60,000 bases of DNA from Cryptomeria japonica (lineage: Eukaryota; Streptophyta; Pinopsida; Cupressales; Cupressaceae): NCBI RefSeq assembly GCF_030272615.1, contig NC_081411.1, positions 184,507,572-184,567,571 on the forward strand, given 5' to 3'. Shown one piece after another: positions 49,002-58,177 of the stretch; the first letter of the stretch is position 1; each line of letters begins with the position of its first letter. The notes below the pieces were generated by a model. The model ran no database searches. It was given only the letters and a program-made list of their open reading frames with translations, and was not told the DNA's origin. A program made the translations under genes and the position numbers.

Positions 49002-49819
49002 ATTAGAGTGTCATTGGTTTGCTAATTGAGAGAAATTTGATGCTATTTGGGGTTTGCATTTTGGAGTTTTCTATTGTAGGTTATTATTGAAGCTTGATGG
49101 GTCAGATCCGAGGTTATCATTGGATTGAGGAGGTCCAAGAAAGTCATTTTTTTCTTTTGTTTCATCCAAATCGAACTTTGGAGGCCAAATCTAGAGGCAT
49201 TTGAAGTTTGATGCCACTGCGGAAATTTTCCAAAAATTATAATTTTGCAGGCATTTTTCAAATAGCGATATTTCACTCATCCAAACTCATTTTTTCAAGC
49301 AATTTTTTTTTGTTTTGGGGTAGAATTTCATGATCTATATAGTGGTGAGGAGGTTTTTGATTTTTGGATACAGGTTTTTTGGAAATCTTGAAATCCTGAT
49401 TTTTACAACTTTGGAGGCTTCATTTGGGCTCATATGGACTCCTTTTCAGGTGTCATTTTTTTGAAAGTGCATATTTTTTCATCTACTTTCATAATCTGCC
49501 ATCTGTTTGCAGTGATTTTAAGTAGAAATTATACTTTCAGTATTTGGCAATTTTTGGCATATTTGGTACTTGCATTTTGCTTGGATCTTAGTTTAGATTA
49601 CTAGCAGTATTTGTTGAAGTCTCTTAGATCTCATTTTGAGAAGTTGTAAATTGAAATCAGAAGTCCACTTTGCATTGTTTTGAAAGTGGCCCATTGTATA
49701 CACACTAAGTATAAAGTACCAAAATCACCATTTTGGGGGGATTTATTGATTGAGTATTTTGGGGGGCTATCTTGTGTGATTATGCCTCTCTCTATCTTGT
49801 GTTTTTTCATTTTGGTGCT

Positions 49820-51944
49820 ATGGGTTCTCTTAAATTTCCACTTTTAACTCCTCATAATTATGCATCATGGAAAATTAAGGCATGGAGTAAACTAATGGAA
49901 AAAGGACTCATTCATTATGTAAATGAAACTATTATAGCACCACCTGATCCTAAGGCTGATCCTAATGCTCAAATTGAATGGCTTACTAAGAATGCTATGG
50001 CACTTGGAACTCTTAGAAAGTATGTATCAGATGACCTCATTTTTCACATTGATAAGTGTACAACAATTAAAGAGGCTTGAGATATTTTTAAGAAATTGTA
50101 TGGTCAAGTTGATGAGATTAAGGGCTACAAGCTTGATAGTGAACTCACAACTTTGGATCCCAAGGATCCAGGATTATGTCACAAAAGCAACTAAGCTAAG
50201 AGCAAAGCTAAAGGATTATGGAATTGACAAAAATGATGCTCAATTGGTTTATAACTTGTTGGACAAGCTTCCTTCAGAGTATGCAACCTTTGTACCTAGC
50301 TTTCACACCCATAGGTTAGCTCAAGGTTCCTCATACACTTCTCCCTCATTTGATTCATTCACGGAGATGTTGATACTTGAGCAATCTAAGTTGACCGCGA
50401 TGGGGATTCTCAAATCTTCAAAGTCACAAGCTTTGGTGGCTAACAAAGGGAATCAAAGTAATCAAGGAAAAGGCAAGAATCAAAAGCAACCTAAGTCTAA
50501 ACCACAACAAGATGGAGCACAATCTTCCTCTCCACAACAAGGTGATTCACCATTCTCACCTAAGAGGAAATCATATAAGGACAATCTTTTTTGTGGATAT
50601 TGCAAGAAGTCAGGACATGATGAACATCATTGTTATAAGAAGGATATTGATGAGTTGAAGAATCTTCTTGAGAAGAACAGAATCAACCTACCCTCTAGAA
50701 TGTCTACATTGGCTTTTTCTTCCAAGGATAAAGGAAAGGGACAAGCTCTTTGTGCTACTACAAGTCATGATTAAGGGAGATGGCTTCTAGATTCAGGGGC
50801 TTCTCATCATATGGCATCTTCACAATCTATGTTTTCTACATTTGAGCCTTGCCACATGCTGCAGATTTTGATGGGCAATCATACATACATGGATGTGATT
50901 GGGAAAGGATCTATTGCCATTGGAGATAACTCCTTCAATGATGTGTTGTGTGTACCCTACTTGACAAATAATCTTCTTTCCATCTATCAAATCACACATG
51001 GGACAACTAGGAAAACTGTGGAGTTCACACCTGATTCAGTTATCATTAGAGACTTGGAGAGTGGAGCTATCATTGTGACTGGAGTGGTTGACCATGCATC
51101 TCGATTGTACTCTTTTTCAGATTTTGGTCCTATTGATGAGGTTGATTCTTCCTATGTTGATGATTCTGATTTTGAGGAGAACTTTGGGCATTTGAACTTG
51201 GGGATTCTCACATGTGACCCTGTTCTTGAGCCTTGCATTTCATCTCCTTCTATTGATATCACACCACCTATTGCACCTGATGATGCAGCTAGTGCGATAG
51301 TTTTGCCTTCTTATGATTCAGTGCAGCAGGATATTTCATGTCTTCCAGCTTCAGTTGATTGGGATGCCTACTTGACAGACATTGCAGGTTTGTTTGTGGA
51401 CTCCTACATTATAGATTTGGGAGACACCATTGATGACATTCATCTTCTCTTTGATGAAGATGATCCCTCTTTGATTGTTGCGAGGGCTCACTCTGACCCT
51501 CTTGTGCATTTTCTACATGATCAATCTTTAGAGGTTGACATGATTGTGGATACTTTTTTACAACACTTCAAGGAGGTCTCTTTATCTTTTGAGGAGACAT
51601 ATGAGTCTTTGGATATTGTTCTACATTCATCTCCACTAGATCTTGGAGTGCCTTTTTCAGTAGTGTGGCATAGTTTGCCACCTTTGGAGGAGGTTACTTT
51701 TAGCATCGACATGGGGACACTTGTGCAGTTTTTAGAGATTCCTTTCATCATGAGTATTTTTTCTCCATCTTCCTTTCATGATTGGGGAGACTTTATGGAT
51801 ACACCTTTGGTTTTGTTTCCTCTTAAGGGGAGGAACATGGTTCGACGTTCGTGGAGCAGTTTCTTCATTCATCTTCGAGCTTCTATCATTGGTGCAGATT
51901 CCACATTAAGGGGAGGCTTCCTAGTCTCTCTTCTTCTTCTCTAA
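49820..51944 (+). pseudogene. Gag-protease-acidic domain ORF
   Basis: ATG at 49820 begins a copia gag (LTPHNYASWKIKAW, ALGTLRKYVSDDLIFHI). A stop at 50078-50080 stands where Trp is expected, and a frameshift lies near 50155. Gag continues (IQDYVTKATKLRAKLKDYGI) to a zinc knuckle CGYCKKSGHDEHHC near 50600. After a stop at 50772-50774 comes protease LLDSGASHHMA, a gag-pre-integrase-like stretch (VDHASRLYSFSDFGP, FGHLNLGIL), and then about 240 residues that replace integrase and polymerase. This last part is rich in Asp, Ser, Leu and Pro (IDLGDTIDDIHLLFDEDDPS) and has a hydrophobic-acidic rhythm. From 50775 to 51944 there is no stop at all (389 codons), though the gag part is broken. I do not recognise the C-terminal domain. 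Confidence 0.8.
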
Positions 51945-52220
51945 TATGGGGGGGACTTTTTCCTCACATGGGGTTTTGTTCTTCACATACTTCTATGAGA
52001 GTTCTTTGTATCTAGTTTTCATCTCTCTTTTGGGGGAGGGTTTTTTCCCATTGGGTTTTTCTCTCTTTCCCTGCTTTGTGAGAGATTTCCTTGCATTGGT
52101 TTTCAAGCATTTGCATTTGTACATGGGTACCTAACATGGCCTAGTAGCCAGGACCCATCTTGCATTGCTTAGTTGCATTGTAGACTTAAGTGCATTCCCT
52201 AAGTTGCACTTAAGGGGGGG

Positions 52221-52710
52221 TGTTGGTGTAAATAATTATTCATCATGGATATTATTATACCTTACTTAAGTTTACTTAGGAAATTCATTTCATAGTAGTT
52301 TGGGTATGAGACACTTGGGTGTTTGTGCCACTTTAGGATAGTGCATGTAGGAGAATTTCCACCTTTTATGGTATGATCTTATTGTTACACTCCACATTCA
52401 GTGGGTGATCCACCTCATGTGGACTATTATATTGTTTCTCCCACCTACCCACACCTATTTCCTACCTACCCTTGTTTCTTATTGAGCCACATGTCATGTT
52501 TGTGTGCTCACATATCCATATAGCCTTGTCTATATAAGCAGGCTCATATTCATTGTATGTATCAATTGATGATCTAGTTTATTAGTATTTTCATCTTGAT
52601 AGAATACAATTTATTTCCATCATATATTTTGTCTCTCTTATTTGTGCTTTCCATTGCCTCTTGATCTTGGCAAAATATCACATGGTATCAGAGCTGGTCC
52701 ATGTCTCACA
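52221..52710 (+). repeat. 3' LTR of the gag-protease element
   Basis: 490 bases, TGTTGGTG to CTCACA, with TATA box TATATAAGC near 52530. Its end also includes TGGTATCAGAGCT (52683-52695). Confidence 0.93.
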
Positions 52711-54124
52711 AACATTGGACGAAATTAATTTCTAACCCTAATAATAATTAAACACTAAACTAAATTGACTACTAACCCTAAATTAATTGAGCCATAACTT
52801 TAATCCTTGACCAAAGGAAAAATTGAAATCAAACTCTAAACCTAATGGAATACTAGATGAAATTCAAACTTATCTCAATCCTAGACAAAATCAAACCCTG
52901 TCCATATCATTAGAAACCAAATAAAACCCTACATATAAGATCAATCTTAATAAAGAACAATTTATAAGAATAAACCTAATTAAACGCTAACCCTAACATT
53001 ATAAAATGACTAAACTATAGCCCTAAACCTAATTTAACATTGCAATAAAGTATACCCTAACACTAAACTAAATTGATCCTTAACCTAGACCCTTAACCAA
53101 ATTGAACCCTAAAATTGTACAGCATTGAATCGTAACCTTAAACATAATAAAACATGAAATCAAAATAAACTCTAACTCTACATCAAAGTGACCATAAATC
53201 CTAAACCAAATATTACCCTAACCCTAGACCGAAGTGAACATAAATCCTCGACCAAATTGTATGCTAAACCCAACCCTAACACTAAACCAAATAGAACTGT
53301 AATGGTAAATGAAATTGAACTTTAACCATTAACTTAATTAAACAATTAAACCTAAAGAAAAATGTAACCTAGCCTTATCATTAAAACAATTTTAAGCAAA
53401 CCCTAATTTTACTCTTTTAATACAAACCCTAGCTCTAATTTTATATGTAACTTGACCATAACACTAAACCAAATTGAACCCTAACACTAAAAGTATTTGA
53501 AGCATAACCTTATCATTAAACTTTAATTCAAATTGAACCTTAACCCTAAACCTAATTAGATAATAGATCAAATTGAATCTTACCCCAACCCAAAGGCCAA
53601 ATAAACCCTATATCCTAAACCAAATTGAAACCTAATACAATGACAAATTAAATCTTAACCCTACACCAAATTAAACGCTAAACCTAAACCAAATTATATT
53701 AGAGTTTATAGTTAGGGTTAGGCTTAATTAAACTTAGCAATTAGTTTGATTCAATTACAATTAACTTTTAATTAAGATTAGGGCTCAACAAAGGTTAGAG
53801 CTAGAATTTTATGAGGGTTAAGGATAGGGTTCAATTAGAATCATAATTTTATAATTCTTATGTTTTAGTTAAAGTTTACTTAAGGTTACCCTTAGTGTTA
53901 GGGATCATTTATGAATACCATCATAATATAGATTTAGAGTTAAACTTATATTAACCTTACAATCAACTATGATTATGATTTGATTAAAGTTTTAATAAAT
54001 TAACAATTTTAACATAACTTAATTTAAATAATTTAATAACTTAGTTTAACAAATTAATTTAGTAAAATAAATAAATAAATAAAAGCTATGATATATCTCC
54101 ACTTTATATATAATCTAATATATA

Positions 54125-54440
54125 TTCATGAAAAAATCTTAAAACCTTACATTAATAAATTCCATCCCCACAACTATCTTGCGTTAATGGAAGTGAATAA
54201 AGCGTAAGGTATTAGGGTTCAAAAGCATGTTGATAAAATGTAAGCTATTATATCTTTAATGTAATCTTTCACGTGTATCTATTCAGTTTTTTTTCTTTCC
54301 ATATGAACAAGGAACCGTCAACCAACTATAAGATTTGGCGTGCCTTAAATGAAGGATTAATTTGTGCTGAGTGCGATGATGGGTATGCTTAGTAAGGTGA
54401 TAAAGTGGTTGATGTTTCTCAAACGGTTAGTTTCATTAGA
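54125..54440. repeat. Module Y3, right fragment (with the right 90-bp direct repeat)
   Basis: 54125-54214 repeats 45838-45927. The text then continues as module Y, with GATGATGGGTATGCTTAGTAAGGTG at 54375, as at 3715 and 22880. This shows the array sits inside a once-continuous copy of Y. Confidence 0.75.
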
Positions 54441-54780
54441 TGTTTTAATTATTTTTTTAATTAGAAATGATTACGATATATAATATTAACTAACAATTGT
54501 AACTTAGTGTGCAATGGGTATACTGAAGAGGTACGAAAGGTCAATTAGGGCAAAATTTGGTCAATTTTTTGCATAAATTTGTGTATTACATGAGATCAAT
54601 TGGTAGACCAAATTTAGAAAATAATATTGCTTGTGAAACAAAGGTCTCAATGGAGAAGTGATAGTTTCAAATCCACTTTGCATTTCCTTACAAGGTCCCA
54701 ATTATAACTGAAATAAAAAAGTTCAATTAGAAAGAAAATCAAGTTCTATAACCAACAGGCTCATGTTATGTTTGCAATCA
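54441..54780. other. Spacer
   Basis: No gene or repeat recognised. The sequence becomes purine-rich toward 54780. Confidence 0.4.
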
Positions 54781-54978
54781 GGTGAGAGAGAGAGATGGGT
54801 GGGGGGTGGAGGAAGAAAGAGAGAAAGAGAGAAAGAGAGATATGTAAAGAGATAAATATTGAGATGGAGATGATATGAATATGAAGATGGAGAAAGAAGA
54901 GAGAAAGATGGAGAAAATGAGAGATATATGGAGGGAAAAAGAGAGAGAAGAGATAGGACTAGATAGATGTGTGTGTGT

Positions 54979-55040
<62 letters not shown>

Positions 55041-55590
55041 CATGGATAGATGAAAAGAAGAAATATGGAACGATGGATATAAAAAGGAAAATAGGTATGA
55101 ATATAGAGATTTAAAATGAGGGATAAGGAGAGACAAAGAGGGAGAGAGAGAGTGATGGATATATAGAGGGATACATGTATATAAATAGAGGGGTGAGAGA
55201 AAGATAGTGGTAGAAAGGTAGATAGAGTGAGAGAGGAAGAGGATAAAATAGATAGAGAGATAAAGAGATGTAGAGTGAGATAAAAAGATATAAATATGGG
55301 GATATAAAGAGATATATAGAGGAATATTGGGAGATAAAGAGATATGTAGATGGCGAGATAGAGTGACAGAGATATATCTAGATATAAAGAGACATAGAGA
55401 GAGGGAGAAATAGAGAGAAATAAAAAGATTGATACATAGATATATATATAGAGAACTAGAGCTAGACAAATAAATATGAAGGGAGAGGGAGATAAATATA
55501 GGGAGATAAAGGAAGAGATAGGCATAAGTTGGAAGAGGAGTGAGAGATAGATATATACAAGAAGAGAAGGGGAGAGAGAGGTAGCTATAA
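54781..55590. repeat. Polypurine block with GA microsatellite
   Basis: About 800 bases of the plus strand are almost all A and G, built of GAGATA and GAGAGA words. A pure GA run of about 59 bases lies at 54980-55038, preceded by a short GT run. The complementary strand is a long pyrimidine tract. Long minus-strand open frames through it (Ser/Leu/Ile only) are composition artefacts. Confidence 0.95.
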
Positions 55591-55620
55591 AGAGATAATT
55601 CTAATCAAAAGAATATAGAA

Positions 55621-56229
55621 ATAAAAGATAGATTTCTAATTTAAAAAATAAGTATTCTACAATAATTAAAATTTTAATAAGACAAATAAGCAATAACTAT
55701 AAATTAAATGAACTCTAATAATTCTGAATTATCATTTATAATTTCATTAAAAATGATATATATTTAAAATTATATTTTCACTTAATAAAAAATTAATCAT
55801 TTACAAAAGTAGAAAAAAAGATAATTCTTTCTTTTTTAATATTTTTGTATTTTTCAGTTTTGAAACTTTAAAAAAATATAGAATATTCCAATAAAAGTAA
55901 ATACCATTAATATATATTATTATTAAAAGAAAAACATAGTAGATTTTTCTTTTGTACACAATCTTTTTCTAATTAATCATATTAATTTTTTTTTTTTTTC
56001 AGTTTTTAATCATTTAAAAAAAATTAATATTGATGTAAACCTAGGATTGAGATCAATTCAATCATCTTGCATCCTTCTAGTCAACTTCAAATTATTGATT
56101 TCAATAAGGAAGTTGAAAACTTCATATAGAGTATGTCAAAATAAAAGATAGATTTCTAATTCAAAAAGTAGGTATTCTACAATAATTAAAATTTAATTAA
56201 TAAGACAAATAAGTAATAACTATAAATTA
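55621..56229. repeat. Pair of ~88-bp direct repeats 520 bases apart
   Basis: 55621-55706 and 56141-56229 share ATAAAAGATAGATTTCTAAT, GTATTCTACAATAATTAAAA and AATAACTATAAATTA. The 430 bases between them are AT-rich and non-coding. The right copy abuts the start of the second LINE. Confidence 0.85.
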
Positions 56230-56263
56230 CTTAGCTCTATCGACTTCACATCAAAAGTGAAAA

Positions 56264-58177
56264 ATGTCTTTGGTTGCGAAAGACAGAATCAGTTCCTCTC
56301 TCTGCGACCAGTTCTTTCCTCTGCGAAATGGTTATCATGGCTATGGAAACTGTTTTGTGGTTTTGGCGAATGATGCTAGGGCAAATGAATCAAATCGAGC
56401 AAAATCTTGGATCAACAAGCAAGAAGCCTTCTTTGCTTAAACAAAATATCCACTGGTTGTTTTGGCTAGGGCTTCCCTTCCTTCACTCCAAGGTAGGGAT
56501 AGATACTGGCAGCCAGTAAGGCGTCGAAACAAGAAGGCAGAAAAGCAATCGAATTGCTTAAAGCGACATCCCAACCCAGTGTGGAAGGAAGGTTCAGTAA
56601 AACCTAACCGAACAAACAGTCCCACGGCTTTAGCCACCAAAATGTCTGCTGGCAAATCTTCCAAAGATAGCTCCAGTGGGATAATCATTGACATTGATTC
56701 CCAAACATTGGATATGTATCAAATGCATTGCAACAAAAGAATGTTTCTCACATGATGGAAAGGTTGGGGAATTCTGTCTAAACAAATTGCCAACTGGGTG
56801 GCGTCTTCCCTCAATAACCAGGTAAAAATTGATATCCTCCCTGATCAATTCTTAGCTATTGAATGCGGTAATCAAAGTTTTAAAAATTGAGTATTAAATA
56901 AGGGTTTGTCTAAGATCAATGGCTTAGGGTTTGACTATTGGGAGTGGCATACCCTCTTTCATCCTTTGCAGTTAAATTCATGTATGGTTAATAGAGCTAT
57001 ATCACTCGAAAGAATCCCAATTGAATTAAGAAATAACGACTTAATAAGAATTTTAGGGAATAAAATAGGCAAATTTGTAGAAGTTAAAAAAATTGCTTTA
57101 AGCTTCTTTAACAATCTTATGATTTTCAACATGAATGTAAATAGTAAAACAGTCGAATCAGTAACACTAAGGTATAGTAATCAGAGCTTACCTTTTGAGT
57201 TACCCTTCTACAATGGTCCTTTCGAAATGGATAAACCAAGAAAGTCTCCCTCAAAAAAGGCTTTCCCCAAATTAATCATTGAACCAAGAACAACTCCAAT
57301 TAGATTTGTAGACAGAGGAGGATTAACCATCACAGGCTTTGATAAACTCAACACAAATCCTCCTTCCCCGGTTCTATGTCATCAGAAAACCCTAATGAAG
57401 TTCCCATGTTCACAACCTCAACCACCTCCACTGGCTGTCCCTCCCATGAGTGACCCTCATAGAGGAACTGGTATTTTAGAAGAAGGAGAAATTTGTGAAG
57501 AGCTTCCCCAAAATGAGCAATCAGGCATGTTAATGTCACCATTAGGCTCTCTTATCTTACAAGATAGAGAGAACTCCTCAAAAACTTCCCCTCTGCAAGA
57601 TCTTACCACTCTACCACTTGCAAAAGATAAGGATAACTCTACCCAAGTTCCAGTAAGGACTTCTTAGCAATCCCATCAAATCTTCCCAGTTTCAAATATG
57701 ACAACCCCTATGGGGGATAAGGCTAGTCTTTCATCCCTAGAGGTGGACCCTAACATAACTATAGCTTCTGAGGCTGACCAAGTAGAAAAGGAAGTTGATA
57801 TCATCGCCAAATTCATAGGGGAAGAGGTAGTAAATGATCTCATGGACCAATTGATTAATGAAATCTGTGATAATGAAGAATTGGAAAGACAGAAAGATCT
57901 CCTTTTTAACAATCTGGTAAATATTACTAGACTTAACTTAGATACAGAGGAACTCTTCATAGCATTAGAGAATGAGGAAAATCAGCATCCTAACACCTTG
58001 GGCATTCTCTGCTCTGACAAAGGCAAAGACTCCCCAGATTGTGCTAAATTCAGTAAAAGAAGGGGCAGGAGATCCTTAGCCGAATTAAGACTGAAGGATG
58101 GAGAGGCTAAGGGCCAATCCAAAATATCTACTCTTTTTAATGTAGGGGAGGGGAAGTACCTCCCCACAGAGCCATGA
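56264..58177 (+). pseudogene. LINE ORF1, one frame with four internal stops
   Basis: ATG at 56264 (MSLVAKDRISSSLCDQF) to TGA at 58175-58177 gives 637 codons without a frameshift. Internal stops are a TAA near 56435, TGA at 56753-56755, TGA at 56888-56890 and TAG at 57665-57667. The central part (WGILSKQIANWVASSLNN, PLQLNSCMVNRAISLERIPI, LGNKIGKFVEVKKIAL) looks like the DUF4283-type nucleic-acid binding domain of plant LINE ORF1. The C-terminal third is rich in Pro, Ser and acidic residues (EKEVDIIAKFIGEEVVNDL) and ends basic. No zinc knuckle was seen. The start at 56264 was chosen because it is the first in-frame ATG and shares its frame with all the rest. Confidence 0.75.

Larger units (their letters stand above)
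48499..52710 (+). mobile_element. Non-autonomous copia-type LTR element, gag-protease plus novel domain
   Basis: LTRs of 490 bases (48499-48988, 52221-52710) lie inside a perfect target duplication AACAT (48494-48498, 52711-52715), within the telomere-like array. A tRNA-Met-type primer site follows the 5' LTR at 48989-49001, and a purine tract TTAAGGGGGGG precedes the 3' LTR (52210-52220). LTRs differ at about 21 sites by eye (roughly 4%). The 3.2-kb interior encodes gag and protease and then a long open acidic region. No integrase, reverse transcriptase or RNase H is present, so it needs a helper. Confidence 0.93.
45928..54124. repeat. Degenerate telomere-like (CCCTAA) higher-order array
   Basis: About 4 kb of array sequence (without the LTR element) is made of AACCCTAAACC, AAATTGAACC and related short words, so it looks like plant telomere repeat mixed with TTGAA-type spacers. 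A longer word (TTTAGTCTTTTAATTC followed by TCTAATTTTATATGTAACTTGACCC) recurs at about 46080, 46375, 46765, 48115 and 53410. Larger blocks repeat every ~1.34 kb: 46760/48110, 46930/48275, 47168/52727 and 47490/53044 after removing the 4.2-kb insert. Words run as CCCTAA to about 53700, then as TTAGGG to about 53920, and an AT-rich tail follows. Confidence 0.85.

Noticed and set aside
53640-53930. Head-to-head telomere fusion
   Set aside because: The order is CCCTAA then TTAGGG, the reverse of what a fusion leaves.
45928-54124. A true chromosome end or telomere
   Set aside because: The words are heavily degenerate, unique sequence lies on both sides, and an LTR element sits inside.
54723-55525. 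Long minus-strand frames of 248 and 161 codons
   Set aside because: They consist of Ser, Leu, Ile, Tyr and His only, the automatic translation of a polypyrimidine strand.
55621-56229. The 88-bp direct repeats as LTRs of a small element
   Set aside because: No TG...CA ends, primer site, purine tract or target duplication is visible.
56437-56848. Minus-strand frames within the second LINE
   Set aside because: They lie antisense to ORF1, which is supported along its whole length.
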